A stretch of 64,000 nt of DNA from Collinsella sp. AM34-10 (GTDB lineage: Bacteria; Actinomycetota; Coriobacteriia; Coriobacteriales; Coriobacteriaceae): the NCBI RefSeq assembly GCF_003469185.1, contig NZ_QSIL01000007.1, forward strand, positions 62,382-126,381. The letters are read 5' to 3'. Position numbers and translations under genes: made by a program. Position 1 is the first letter of the stretch; each line of letters starts with the position of its first letter. Of this stretch, positions 25,772 to 34,703 are shown piece after piece. The notes beneath the pieces were generated by a model. It saw nothing but the letters and a program-made list of their open reading frames with translations, had not been told where the DNA came from and did no database searches.

Positions 25772-27130
25772 ATGGCAGCAACCGAGCAGCTGTTCAACGT
25801 CCGTGAGCGCAAGCGCTTTGAACGCCACGACATTTGGGAGCGCATCGCCGAGAACGGCACGATTTCCGCCGCGGTTATGGTCATCGCCGCCATCGCCGCC
25901 GTCATTTGCGCCAATACCGATGCCTACGAGGCCATCCATCACTTTTTGGAGACCCCGCTGTATGTGGGTCTGGGCAACCTTACGGCCGGTCTTACCGTTG
26001 AGCTTTTCGTCAACGACTTCCTCATGGCGATTTTCTTTTTGTTGGTGGGCATTGAGCTTAAGTACGAGATGACGGTCGGCGAGCTCAAGAATCCACGTCA
26101 GGCCATGCTTCCCATGCTGGCGGCCGTGGGCGGCGTCGTCGTTCCCGCCTGCATCTACCTGATCTTTAACCATGCCGGCGCCCGCAACGGTTGGGCCATC
26201 CCCATGGCAACCGATATTGCCTTTGCGCTGGGCGTGCTATCGCTTTTGGGCAACCGCGTGCCCAACGGCGTGCGCGTGTTCTTCTCGACGCTCGCCATTG
26301 CCGACGACCTCATCTCCATCGCCGCCATCGCCATCTTCTACGGTCAGAGCCCCAATCCGTTTTGGTTGGGCGCCGCCGCGCTTGTGACCTGCGCGCTCGT
26401 GTGGCTCAACAAGACGCAGCATTACCGCCTCGCCCCGTATTCGGTACTGGGTCTGCTGTTGTGGTTCTGCATGTTCAAGAGCGGCGTGCACGCTACGCTT
26501 GCTGGCGTCATCTTGGCCTTTACCATCCCGGCCAAGTGCGGTGTTAAGCTCGATAGCCTCACTGATTGGTTGGGCGAGTGCCTGCCGCTGCTCGATGACC
26601 GCTACGACGACGAGGCGCACATCTTGGGCCAGCATGACTTTACCGTCTCGACCACCAGGGTCGAGCGCGTCATGCACCGCGTGACCCCGCCGCTCATCCG
26701 CATGGAGCGTCTGATCTCCACGCCGGTCAACTTTGTGATTCTGCCGATCTTTGCGTTCGTGAACGCACAGGTTCGCCTGGTGGGTGTGGATATGAGCACG
26801 TTGCTCACCGACCCGGTGACGCTCGGCGTGTACTTTGGCATGCTGCTGGGCAAGCCGATCGGCATCTTTGGCATGACGTTTGCCCTGGTTAAGTTTAGGG
26901 TCTGCGAGCTGCCGCATAACGTTAACTGGCACATGATTGCCGGTGTGGGCATTCTGGGCGGCATCGGCTTCACCATGTCGATCCTCATCAGCGGCCTTGC
27001 CTTCCCGACGGCCCAGTTTGAGGTTCTGGCTGCCAAGGCCGCCATCCTTGCCGGTTCGGTCACCGCTGCCGTGCTCGGTATGATCTACATGAGCGTGGTC
27101 TGCAAACACCCCGCGCCCAAAGACAAGTAA
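25772..27130 (+). CDS. nhaA: Na+/H+ antiporter NhaA
   Basis: 452 aa integral membrane protein. Family marks: FFLLVGIELKYEM, PMATDIAFALG (TM4 with Thr-Asp), LAIADDL with the paired transport aspartates (Asp163/164 in E. coli), VHATLAGVILAFTIP and GGIGFTMSILIS. A hydrophilic loop after the seventh helix is longer than in E. coli (388 aa). Exports Na+ for protons, for pH and salt homeostasis. GGAGCC upstream gives a weak RBS. Its leader contains a terminator-like stem. Confidence 0.95.
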   Translation: MAATEQLFNVRERKRFERHDIWERIAENGTISAAVMVIAAIAAVICANTDAYEAIHHFLETPLYVGLGNLTAGLTVELFVNDFLMAIFFLLVGIELKYEMTVGELKNPRQAMLPMLAAVGGVVVPACIYLIFNHAGARNGWAIPMATDIAFALGVLSLLGNRVPNGVRVFFSTLAIADDLISIAAIAIFYGQSPNPFWLGAAALVTCALVWLNKTQHYRLAPYSVLGLLLWFCMFKSGVHATLAGVILAFTIPAKCGVKLDSLTDWLGECLPLLDDRYDDEAHILGQHDFTVSTTRVERVMHRVTPPLIRMERLISTPVNFVILPIFAFVNAQVRLVGVDMSTLLTDPVTLGVYFGMLLGKPIGIFGMTFALVKFRVCELPHNVNWHMIAGVGILGGIGFTMSILISGLAFPTAQFEVLAAKAAILAGSVTAAVLGMIYMSVVCKHPAPKDK

Positions 27131-27147
27131 AAGCACATACAAGTTTG

Positions 27148-27186
27148 AAAACGCCGCCTGTGAACACCATCACAAGCGGCGTTTTA
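27148..27186 (+). terminator. Terminator of nhaA
   Basis: AAAACGCCGC (27148-27157) pairs with GCGGCGTTTT (27176-27185). Its last T residues run into the next repeat unit. Confidence 0.8.
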
Positions 27187-27214
27187 GTCATTGGGGACGT
27201 TCTTAAACGACTAG
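27184..27214. repeat. GGGGAC-core foot-hairpin repeat (copy at nhaA end)
   Basis: Foot TTAGTCA (27184-27190), core TTGGGGACGTTCTTAAA, foot CGACTAG (27208-27214); nearly identical to 4942-4972. Confidence 0.75.
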
Positions 27215-27216
27215 GT

Positions 27217-27471
27217 TTATTCCACCGTTCCGTAGACGGCGCCCCAGCCGTGGGCGGCAAGGGCGGAGTTGAGCTGGTCGCAAAGCGATTGGCGGTCGTA
27301 GTAGCCGGGCGGCAATAGGTTCACGATTTCCATGAGATCGGGCGCCAGGTCCAAGATCTCGGCCTGTACGATGAGATCCAGGCGGTCGATGGCGCGGCGG
27401 TCGTAAAACAGCCCGTCGACCAGGCGCTGCAGGTCGCCGAATTCCTCGGCCTGAAACGATCCGTACTCCAT
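27217..27471 (-). CDS. Small protein of unknown function
   Basis: 84 aa from ATG 27471, which has AAGGAGG 6 nt upstream; the open frame to 27522 is rejected for that reason. Acidic and soluble: MEYGSFQAEEFGDLQ start, RLVDGLFYDRRAIDRLDL middle, PPGYYDRQSLCDQLNSAL and a GWGAVYGTVE end. I recognise no family. Codon bias and RBS support a real gene. It is divergent from the aminotransferase at 27621 and convergent with nhaA; a repeat unit abuts its stop codon. Confidence 0.7.
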   Translation of the reverse strand: MEYGSFQAEEFGDLQRLVDGLFYDRRAIDRLDLIVQAEILDLAPDLMEIVNLLPPGYYDRQSLCDQLNSALAAHGWGAVYGTVE

Positions 27472-27620
27472 AGTGCCTCCTTGGGCGCCCCACGCCGGCA
27501 TGCGCGGCGATTCGTAAATCATTGCGATGAACTTAATCTATCACGGCTTCATGCCGTTGCGGCGGTGGCGGTCTATACTTAGACGAACTGCAACGTCCCG
27601 CTTCGCGAAAGGTCGCACCC

Positions 27621-28925
27621 ATGCAGACGATCTACCAGAAGATGGAAACCACCGAACTCGATGCCGCCATCGAGGCGCTCAAAGCCGAGGTCGCCGAGGT
27701 CAAGGCCAAGGGCCTGGCGCTCGACATGGCCCGCGGCAAGCCGTCGCCCTCCCAGGTGGACATCTCTCGACCCATGCTCGATATCCTCAATGCCGATGCC
27801 GATCTGCACGACGGCAACGTCGACTGCTCAAACTACGGTTGCTTTGAGGGCATTCCCTCGGCGCGCAAGCTGGCGGGGGAGTTCCTGGGTTGCCCTGCCG
27901 AGCAGACGCTCGTACTGGGTTCGTCGAGCCTTCTGATCGAGCACGATATCGCCGGCATGTTTTGGCGCTGCGGTTCGTGCGGCAGCGAGCCTTGGGAGGC
28001 TTACGAGGCCGCGCACGACGGCAAGAAAGTCAAGTTCCTGTGCCCTGTTCCCGGCTACGACCGTCACTTTGGCATCACCGCCGACCTGGGTATCGAGAAC
28101 GTCCCCGTCGCGATGACCGACAACGGCCCCGACATGGACGAGATCGAGCGCCTCGTTGCCGCCGACGATTCCATCAAGGGTATCTGGTGCGTGCCCAAGT
28201 ATTCCAACCCCACGGGTATCACCTTTAGCGAGGACACTGTGCGCCGCCTGGTCGAGATGCCCACGGCCGCGCCCGATTTCCGCATCTTCTGGGACAACGC
28301 CTACTGCGTGCACGACCTGTACGACGAGACCGACGAGCTCGCAAACATCTTTGACCTCGCTCGCGCGGCGGGCACCGAGGACCGCGTGGTGGCCTTTGCC
28401 TCGACGTCCAAGATCACCTTCCCGGGCGCCGGCATCGGCTTTATCGGTGCGAGCCCCGCGGTTATCGCGGAGTTCTCCAAGCGCCTGAAGGCCGGCCTTA
28501 TCAGCGCCGACAAGCTCAACCAGCTGCGTCACGTGCGTTTCCTTCCCACCATCGAGGCGGTCAAGGAGCATATGAAAAAGCATGCCGAGTTCTTGCGCCC
28601 GCGCTTTGAGGCCGTCGAGCGCAAGCTCACCGAGGGTTTGGGCGACACGGGCTGCGCCACTTGGACGCATCCCCGCGGCGGCTACTTTGTGAGCTTTGAT
28701 GGTCCCGAGGGCTCGGCCCAAAAGGTCGCAGCGCTTTGTGCCGACCTGGGCGTCAAGCTCACGCCGGCTGGTGCTACCTGGCCTTATGGCAAGGATCCGC
28801 GCGACACCAACATCCGCATCGCGCCGAGCTATCCCACGGTCGAGGACCTGGAGGCAGCACTCGACGTACTGGTGCTGGCCGTCAAGCTCGTCGCTGCCGA
28901 GCTCGTTCGTGCCGAGCGCGCCTAA
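27621..28925 (+). CDS. Aspartate-aminotransferase-like PLP enzyme (Aminotran_MocR family)
   Basis: 434 aa fold-type I PLP enzyme of the type found as a stand-alone aspartate transaminase in Actinobacteria. DMARGKPSPSQ, SNYGCFEGIPSARKLAGEFL, WCVPKYSNPTG (Asn, Pro of the cofactor site), FWDNAYCVHDLY (Asp-x-Ala-Tyr), and the Schiff-base Lys in ASTSKITFPGAGIGF. The C-terminal RIAPSYP carries the substrate-carboxylate Arg. Substrate specificity is inferred from the family only. RBS GCGAAAGG. Monocistronic. Confidence 0.9.
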   Translation: MQTIYQKMETTELDAAIEALKAEVAEVKAKGLALDMARGKPSPSQVDISRPMLDILNADADLHDGNVDCSNYGCFEGIPSARKLAGEFLGCPAEQTLVLGSSSLLIEHDIAGMFWRCGSCGSEPWEAYEAAHDGKKVKFLCPVPGYDRHFGITADLGIENVPVAMTDNGPDMDEIERLVAADDSIKGIWCVPKYSNPTGITFSEDTVRRLVEMPTAAPDFRIFWDNAYCVHDLYDETDELANIFDLARAAGTEDRVVAFASTSKITFPGAGIGFIGASPAVIAEFSKRLKAGLISADKLNQLRHVRFLPTIEAVKEHMKKHAEFLRPRFEAVERKLTEGLGDTGCATWTHPRGGYFVSFDGPEGSAQKVAALCADLGVKLTPAGATWPYGKDPRDTNIRIAPSYPTVEDLEAALDVLVLAVKLVAAELVRAERA

Positions 28926-28991
28926 CGCCTAGGGCCCCGCAAGTCCGCGCCCAGTACTATCCGCATTTTCGATACGTAAAGGAGCGTATAC

Positions 28992-29306
28992 ATGGATTTG
29001 GGTATTTCCACCAACCCCACACCGGAGATCTACACCATTAAGGTAACCGGCGAGATCGATATCTCTAACGCCGATAGCCTGCGCAATGCCATTGACCTGG
29101 CGCTCGAGCAGCCCACTGAGGCCGTTGAGCTCGATTTTGCCCAGGTGAGCTACATCGATTCGACGGGCATTGGCGTGCTCGTGGGCGCCGCGCACCACGC
29201 GGTCGACCACGGTAAGCGCTTTAGCTGCACTAATGTGCAGCCCCAGGTGATGCGCGTGGTTCAGCTGCTGGGCGTCGACCAGGAGATTTCGATCACGGCG
29301 GCATAA
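28992..29306 (+). CDS. STAS-domain protein, anti-anti-sigma-factor-like
   Basis: 104 aa, one STAS domain. YIDSTGIGVLVGA carries the conserved serine that SpoIIAA/RsbV-type antagonists have phosphorylated by an anti-sigma kinase. N-terminal TIKVTGEIDISNADSLR is the usual strand-helix start. A partner kinase or sigma factor is not adjacent. AAGGAG precedes the ATG. Alternative: a scaffold STAS protein outside sigma control. Confidence 0.88.
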   Translation: MDLGISTNPTPEIYTIKVTGEIDISNADSLRNAIDLALEQPTEAVELDFAQVSYIDSTGIGVLVGAAHHAVDHGKRFSCTNVQPQVMRVVQLLGVDQEISITAA

Positions 29307-29350
29307 TCTTTGCCCCCAAAAGGGCGTGCCGTTTGGCATATGTTTGTGAT

Positions 29351-29384
29351 GCGCTCGGACGTTTTGGCGTCCGGGCGCTATACT
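29351..29384 (+). promoter_or_regulatory. Promoter with upstream palindrome, tat operon
   Basis: TATACT (29379-29384) is preceded directly by an inverted repeat GCGC-t-CGGACG / CGTCCG-g-GCGC (29351-29378, loop TTTTGG). The palindrome would cover the -35 and may be an operator or the 3' hairpin of the STAS transcript. Confidence 0.45.
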
Positions 29385-29459
29385 TGACCGAATGAATAGA
29401 CGAGTTCCGGCCGAATGGCGCGGTGCGGGCTCGACTCACATCGAGCCTTGGAGGTATGT

Positions 29460-30047
29460 GTGTTTGGTATTGGAGAGGGTGAGCTCGCGATCATCGTGGT
29501 CTTCGGCTTTTTGCTGTTTGGCCCGGATAAGCTCCCGCAGATGGGCCGCACGATCGGCCGTGCCATCCGTCAGTTCCGCGAGACGCAGGAAAAGATGACG
29601 GCCGTTGTTCAGTCCGAGATCATCGATCCGGTAAGCGAGGCCGCGTCGGCTCCGGTCAAGCCCAAGAAGGCTGTCGTCGATGACGATTCCGATGCGGACG
29701 AGGATGCCGCCGGGACGGCTGCACCCGCAAAGAAGGAGACCTTTGCCGAGCGCCGTGCCCGCCTTGCCGCCGAGAAGGCTGCGAGCGAGGGTGCCACCGA
29801 GGGCGAAGGCGCTGCTGATGAGGCCGAGAGCGCCGAGCCCGCCAAGGCCGAGCCTGCTGCTGCCGCCGTCGAACCCGAGCCAGCTGCAGAGCCGGAGCCC
29901 AAGCCCGAGCCGGCAGAGCCCACGACGGCTGACCTCTACGCCCGTCGTCCCCGTAAGCGCAAGGCCGTCGTCGACCAGCTCGCTCGCGAGCTCGAGGCCG
30001 AGGACGACGCTGCTGCCGCCGACGCCCCGAAGGGAGGTGATGAGTAA
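29460..30047 (+). CDS. Twin-arginine translocase TatA/TatB component
   Basis: 195 aa from GTG 29460 (TTGGAGG 5 nt upstream). N-terminal FGIGEGELAIIVVFGFLLFGPDKLP: a short membrane helix, the FGP hinge, then the amphipathic helix GRTIGRAIRQFRETQEKM. The rest (~60-195) is an unusually long Ala/Glu/Pro tail, TatB-like in length. With one A/B protein and TatC adjacent, this is a minimal Tat system exporting folded proteins. Start overlaps none; its stop overlaps the tatC ATG. Confidence 0.9.
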   Translation: MFGIGEGELAIIVVFGFLLFGPDKLPQMGRTIGRAIRQFRETQEKMTAVVQSEIIDPVSEAASAPVKPKKAVVDDDSDADEDAAGTAAPAKKETFAERRARLAAEKAASEGATEGEGAADEAESAEPAKAEPAAAAVEPEPAAEPEPKPEPAEPTTADLYARRPRKRKAVVDQLARELEAEDDAAAADAPKGGDE

Positions 30048-30841
30048 TGCCTATCGGACCTGCGCGAATGCCGCTTTTCGATCACCTGGGGGAACTCCGT
30101 CGCCGCCTGACCATCGTGGTCGTGTCGGTGTTTGCCGCCGCTATCGTGCTGTATTTCGCCACGCCTGTAGTGCTCGACATCCTGGAAGATCCCATCCGCT
30201 CCTTTGTGCCGGACGGTAAGTTCTACATCACTACCACGCTCGGCGGCTTTGGCTTGCGCTTCTCGCTGGCCATCAAGATGGCCGTGGTCATGTGCACGCC
30301 CATGATCATCTGGCAGATTCTGGCGTTTTTCCTGCCGGCGCTTCGCCCCAACGAGCGCAAGTGGGTCGTGCCCACGGTGCTCGCCTCGACGGTGTTGTTC
30401 TTCCTGGGCGCCATTTTCTGCTATTTCATCATCATTCCTGCGGGCTTTGAGTGGCTCATCGGCGAGACCTCGGCCGTCGCTACGGCGCTGCCCGATCTGG
30501 AGAACTACGTCAACATGGAGCTGCTCTTTATGATTGGCTTTGGCGTGGCGTTTGAGCTGCCGCTCATCATCTTCTACCTGTCCGTCTTCCACATCGTGTC
30601 CTACGCGGCCTTCCGCAGTGCCTGGCGTTATGTATACGTTGGCCTGCTGGTGGGCTCGGCTGTGATTACGCCCGACGGCTCGCCCGTTACGCTGGGGCTC
30701 ATGTATGGCGCCCTGCTCTCGCTCTACGAGATTTCGCTCGCCATCGCTCGCGTGGTCATTACCGCGCGCGAGGGCAAGGAGGGCTTGTTTGTGAGCCGTC
30801 TGGACCTGTTTTCGGACGACGAAGAGGACGACGAGGAGTAA
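30047..30841 (+). CDS. tatC: Sec-independent translocase TatC
   Basis: 264 aa, six membrane helices. FDHLGELRRRL is the signature that recognises the RR signal peptide. PxGFEW and FELPLIIFYLS are usual in the family. The C-terminus ends in a very acidic run (DDEEDDEE). Starts within the stop of the TatA/B gene (TAATG), and is followed 6 bp later by hypA, so tat and hyp genes are one transcription unit. Confidence 0.96.
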   Translation: MPIGPARMPLFDHLGELRRRLTIVVVSVFAAAIVLYFATPVVLDILEDPIRSFVPDGKFYITTTLGGFGLRFSLAIKMAVVMCTPMIIWQILAFFLPALRPNERKWVVPTVLASTVLFFLGAIFCYFIIIPAGFEWLIGETSAVATALPDLENYVNMELLFMIGFGVAFELPLIIFYLSVFHIVSYAAFRSAWRYVYVGLLVGSAVITPDGSPVTLGLMYGALLSLYEISLAIARVVITAREGKEGLFVSRLDLFSDDEEDDEE

Positions 30842-30847
30842 ATCGGT

Positions 30848-31204
30848 ATGCACGAGGTTGGCATTGTCAACGGCATACTCGATACAGTGATTCGCGCGGC
30901 GCGTGGGGCGGGGGCCTCGCGCGCCGTTTTGGTAACGCTGCGTATCGGGGATATGACCGAGGTCGTGCGCGAGGCGCTCGACTTTGCCTGGGAGACGTTT
31001 CGCGACGAGGACCCGCTCACGCGCGGCTGCGAGCTTGCCGTGGAGGAGGTCCATCCACAAAGCGAGTGCCAGGACTGCGGTGAGGTCTTCGATCACGACC
31101 GTTTCCATTGCCGCTGCCCTCAATGTGGCGGCGCCAACGTGCGCCTGCTGCACGGCAGCGAGCTCGACATCGCCAGTATCGAAATCGAAACCCCCGACGA
31201 TTAG
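30848..31204 (+). CDS. hypA: Hydrogenase/urease nickel chaperone HypA
   Basis: 118 aa. MHE at the N-terminus supplies the nickel site (His2); a zinc site of two pairs follows, CQDC and CPQC with RFHCRC between. Delivers Ni to NiFe-hydrogenase large subunits. It lies directly after tatC and 55 bp before hypB. No hydrogenase structural gene is in the window. Confidence 0.94.
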   Translation: MHEVGIVNGILDTVIRAARGAGASRAVLVTLRIGDMTEVVREALDFAWETFRDEDPLTRGCELAVEEVHPQSECQDCGEVFDHDRFHCRCPQCGGANVRLLHGSELDIASIEIETPDD

Positions 31205-31259
31205 CCCGCTAGCCATCTGGTGATGGGGTATAAAGGGGCCAAATTAAGGAGCGCTAAGT

Positions 31260-31943
31260 ATGGCTGAGAAAACGATTGATATCGCGTCGCCGATTCTGTC
31301 GCGCAACGAGCGCCTGGCAGATCAACTGCGCAAGCGTTTTGAACAGACAAACACCTATGTGATCAATGTGCTGTCGAGCCCCGGCTCGGGTAAGACAACA
31401 ACGATTCTGGGCACCAACGAGCGCCTGCGCGACAAGGCCGGCTTGCGCTGCGCCGTCATCGAAGGCGATATCGCCTCGGACGTCGACGCCATCACCATGA
31501 AGGAAGCCGGCATGCCTGCCATCCAGATCAACACGGGCGGCCTGTGCCACCTCGAGGGCAACATGATCATGGAGGCCGTTGACGCGTTCGACCAGGCCGT
31601 GGGTCTGGAAAACATCGACGTCATCTTTATCGAAAACGTGGGTAACCTGGTCTGCCCAGTCGACTTTGACCTGGGCGAAAACCTGTCCATCATGATTCTC
31701 TCGGTGCCCGAGGGCGACGACAAGCCCATCAAGTACCCGGGCATCTTTCAGCACGCCGGCGCGCAGCTGCTCAACAAGGTCGATGTGGCCCCGGCTTTCG
31801 ATTTTGACATGGATAGGTATACTAAGACACTCGATGACCTCAATCCGCAGGCGCCGCGGTTTGCCGTGAGCGCGCGCAAGGGCGAGGGCATGGATGCCTG
31901 GTGCGATTGGCTCATCGGGCAGATTGAGCAAGCAAGGGCGTAA
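31260..31943 (+). CDS. hypB: Hydrogenase nickel incorporation GTPase HypB
   Basis: 227 aa. P-loop SSPGSGKTTTI; EGDIASDVDA; INTGGLCHLEG with the metal-binding Cys-His; IENVGNLVCP; NKVD guanine motif (LLNKVDV). There is no N-terminal His-rich nickel-storage stretch, and no CCGCG motif. Works with HypA to insert nickel. AAGGAG RBS. Operonic with tat and followed by topA 54 bp later. Confidence 0.95.
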   Translation: MAEKTIDIASPILSRNERLADQLRKRFEQTNTYVINVLSSPGSGKTTTILGTNERLRDKAGLRCAVIEGDIASDVDAITMKEAGMPAIQINTGGLCHLEGNMIMEAVDAFDQAVGLENIDVIFIENVGNLVCPVDFDLGENLSIMILSVPEGDDKPIKYPGIFQHAGAQLLNKVDVAPAFDFDMDRYTKTLDDLNPQAPRFAVSARKGEGMDAWCDWLIGQIEQARA

Positions 31944-31997
31944 GTCGGCCGCCATACGGGCGGGCGTAGCCGCAGAGATACGAGATAGGAGCCTCTT

Positions 31998-34562
31998 TTG
32001 AAGCTCATCATCGCCGAGAAAAACGACGCCGCGCGTCAGATTGCCGAGCGTCTGTCCACGGGCAAGCCCAAAAAGGACAAGGTGTACAACACCGCCATCT
32101 ACCGTTTTGAGTGGAAGGGCGAGGAGTGCGTGACGATCGGTCTTGCCGGTCACATCCTTGCGCCCGATTTTTGCGACAGCGTGCTGTTCGATAAAAAGCT
32201 GGGCTGGTATTCGGTCACCGAGGACGGCGAGATGCTGCCGGCCGACATACCCGATGGCCTGGCGCGTCCGCCCTACGACACCAAGCGCAAGCCGTTTCTT
32301 GCCGATGGCATCTCAATCAAGGGCTGGAAACTCGAGAGCCTGCCTTACCTCACCTGGGCGCCCGTCATTAAGCTACCGGCCGAGAAGGAACTCATTCGTT
32401 CGCTCAAGAACCTCGCCAAGAAGTCCGACAGTGTCATCATCGCCACGGACTTCGATCGCGAGGGCGAGCTGATCGGTTCGGACGCCCTCAACAAGGTGCG
32501 CGAGGTTGCGCCCGACCTGCCGGTCGCCCGCGCCCAGTATTCTTCGTTTACCAAGGCCGAGATCACGCAGGCCTTCGATAATCTCGTCTCGCTCGACCAG
32601 AATCTGGCCGACGCCGGCGAGAGCCGCCAGCACATCGACCTCATTTGGGGTGCGGTGCTCACGCGCTACCTAACGCTCGCCAAGTTTGGCGGTTTTGGCA
32701 ACGTGCGTTCCGCCGGCCGCGTGCAGACGCCGACGCTTGCCCTGGTGGTCGAGCGCGAGCGCGAGCGCATGGCGTTTGTGCCCGAGGATTATTGGCAGAT
32801 TCGCGGCATGGGCGCCGCGCAGGGCGCAGCCGAGGACGATCGCTTTAAGATCGCGCACAAGACGGCGCGCTTTACCGACAAGGATGCTGCTGAGGCGGCG
32901 TACGGCCACGTTGACGGCGTTGCGACGGCAACCGTCGCCGCGGTGACCAAGCGTTCGCGCAAGCAGCAGCCACCCACGCCGTTTGCGACCACCTCGCTGC
33001 AGGCTGCCGCCGCGGCCGAGGGCATCTCGCCTGCGCGCACCATGCGCATCGCCGAGTCCCTCTACATGGCCGGCCTCATCAGCTACCCGCGTGTCGACAA
33101 CACCGTGTACCCCGCGACGCTCGATCTGGGCGCCGTGGTGAGCGACCTGGCAAAGATCAACCCGGCGCTGGCGCCCGTGTGCAAAAAGGTGCTCGCCGGT
33201 CCCATGAAGCCCACGCGCGGCAAGGTCGAGACCACCGACCACCCGCCGATCTATCCTACGGGCGAGGGCGACCCGTCCGCGCTCGATGGCGGCCAGCGCA
33301 AGCTCTACGACCTCATCGCCCGCCGCTTCCTGGCGACGCTCATGGGGCCTGCGACCATCGAGAACACCAAGCTCGAGCTCGATGTGAACGGCGAGCCGTT
33401 CGTGGCTTCGGGCGATGTGCTCGTGACCCCCGGTTTCCGCGAGGCATACCCGTACGGTCTCAAGCGCGACGAGCAGATGCCGCCGCTGGAGCAGGGCGAT
33501 ACGGTCGACGTGTTCGACATTAAGCTCGAGGCCAAGCAGACCGAGCCGCCCGCGCGCTACAGCCAGGGCAAGCTCGTGCAGGAGATGGAAAAGCGCGGCC
33601 TGGGCACCAAGTCCACGCGCGCGAGCATCATCGAGCGCCTGTACGCCGTGCGCTATCTCAAAAACGATCCCGTGGAGCCGAGCCAGCTGGGTATCGCCAT
33701 CATCGATGCGCTGTCGCGGTTTGCCCCGCGCATCACGAGCCCCGATATGACCAGCGAGCTCGACGGCGACATGACCCGCGTGGAGCGCGGCGAGGACACC
33801 GAAGAGCATGTCGTGACGCACTCGCGCGCGCTGCTGGCCGGCGTGCTCGACGAGCTGCTCAAGCATACGCAGGAGCTGGGCGACGCCATCAGCGACGCCG
33901 TCACGGCCGATGCGCGCGTGGGCGCCTGCCCCAAGTGCGGCAAGGATTTGGTTATGAAGACGAGTGCCAAGACCCGTGGCAGCTTTATCGGCTGCATGGG
34001 ATGGCCCGACTGCGACGTGACCTATCCGGTGCCGAGTGGCGTCAAGGTAAGCCCGCTCGAGGGCGAGGCCGCCGTGTGCCCCGAGTGCGGTGCGCCGCGC
34101 ATTAAGTGCCAGCCGTTCCGCCAGAAGGCCTTCGAGATCTGCGTGAACCCCACGTGCCCCACCAACTACGAGCCCGACCTTAAGGTGGGTGAGTGCAAGG
34201 TGTGTGCCGAGGCCGGACGCCATGGCGACCTGATCGCACACAAGAGCGAGAAGAGCGGCAAGCGCTTTATCCGCTGCACCAACTATGACGATTGCGGCGT
34301 GAGCTATCCGCTGCCGGCGCGTGGAAAACTCGAGGCGACGGGCGAGACCTGTCCCGAGTGCGGCGCCCCCATCGTGGTGGTCAACACGGCGCGCGGTCCG
34401 TGGCGTATCTGCGTCAACATGGACTGCCCGACCAAGGAGAAGAAGCCCGCCCGCGGCCGCAAGACTGCGACCAAGGCGAGCACGGCGAAGAAAACCACGG
34501 CAGCAAAGAAGACTTCGACCGCCAAGAAGTCGACTGCCAAGAAGGCTGCCGCCGACAAGTAA
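31998..34562 (+). CDS. topA: Type IA DNA topoisomerase
   Basis: 854 aa, TTG start at 31998 with TAGGAG upstream, giving the conserved MKLIIAEKNDAARQIA. TOPRIM acidic triad in IATDFDREGELIG; active-site Tyr in LISYPRVDNTVYP. The C-terminus has at least four Cys4 zinc ribbons (CPKCG...C..C repeats, ~635-830) and ends in a Lys/Ala/Thr histone-like tail (TAKKTTAAKK type). Relaxes negative supercoils. The sequence style is nearer archaeal/actinobacterial topo I than E. coli TopA; topo III is the alternative name. Confidence 0.92.
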   Translation: MKLIIAEKNDAARQIAERLSTGKPKKDKVYNTAIYRFEWKGEECVTIGLAGHILAPDFCDSVLFDKKLGWYSVTEDGEMLPADIPDGLARPPYDTKRKPFLADGISIKGWKLESLPYLTWAPVIKLPAEKELIRSLKNLAKKSDSVIIATDFDREGELIGSDALNKVREVAPDLPVARAQYSSFTKAEITQAFDNLVSLDQNLADAGESRQHIDLIWGAVLTRYLTLAKFGGFGNVRSAGRVQTPTLALVVERERERMAFVPEDYWQIRGMGAAQGAAEDDRFKIAHKTARFTDKDAAEAAYGHVDGVATATVAAVTKRSRKQQPPTPFATTSLQAAAAAEGISPARTMRIAESLYMAGLISYPRVDNTVYPATLDLGAVVSDLAKINPALAPVCKKVLAGPMKPTRGKVETTDHPPIYPTGEGDPSALDGGQRKLYDLIARRFLATLMGPATIENTKLELDVNGEPFVASGDVLVTPGFREAYPYGLKRDEQMPPLEQGDTVDVFDIKLEAKQTEPPARYSQGKLVQEMEKRGLGTKSTRASIIERLYAVRYLKNDPVEPSQLGIAIIDALSRFAPRITSPDMTSELDGDMTRVERGEDTEEHVVTHSRALLAGVLDELLKHTQELGDAISDAVTADARVGACPKCGKDLVMKTSAKTRGSFIGCMGWPDCDVTYPVPSGVKVSPLEGEAAVCPECGAPRIKCQPFRQKAFEICVNPTCPTNYEPDLKVGECKVCAEAGRHGDLIAHKSEKSGKRFIRCTNYDDCGVSYPLPARGKLEATGETCPECGAPIVVVNTARGPWRICVNMDCPTKEKKPARGRKTATKASTAKKTTAAKKTSTAKKSTAKKAAADK

Positions 34563-34584
34563 CGGCGCAGTCGAAACATTGCCC

Positions 34585-34625
34585 AAAAAACGAGCGAGGG
34601 TCCCATGATCCTCGCTCGTTTTTTG
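34585..34625. terminator. Bidirectional terminator after topA
   Basis: AACGAGCGAGG (34589-34599) pairs with CCTCGCTCGTT (34610-34620), A-run before and T-run after; serves topA and the convergent 34704 gene. Confidence 0.85.
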
Positions 34626-34626
34626 A

Positions 34627-34685
34627 CCGGCAGTTAGGGACATTCCTTTTTCTGCCGGCAGTTTAGGAACGTCCCTAACTGCCGG
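34627..34685. repeat. Double foot-hairpin repeat
   Basis: Two facing units share a middle palindrome: CCGGCAG (34627) - TTAGGGACATTCCTTTTT - CTGCCGGCAG (34652-34661) - TTTAGGAACGTCCCTAA - CTGCCGG (34679-34685). Outer 20-bp arms match with one mismatch. Confidence 0.8.
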
Positions 34686-34703
34686 CTCGGAAACGACAAG
34701 GCG

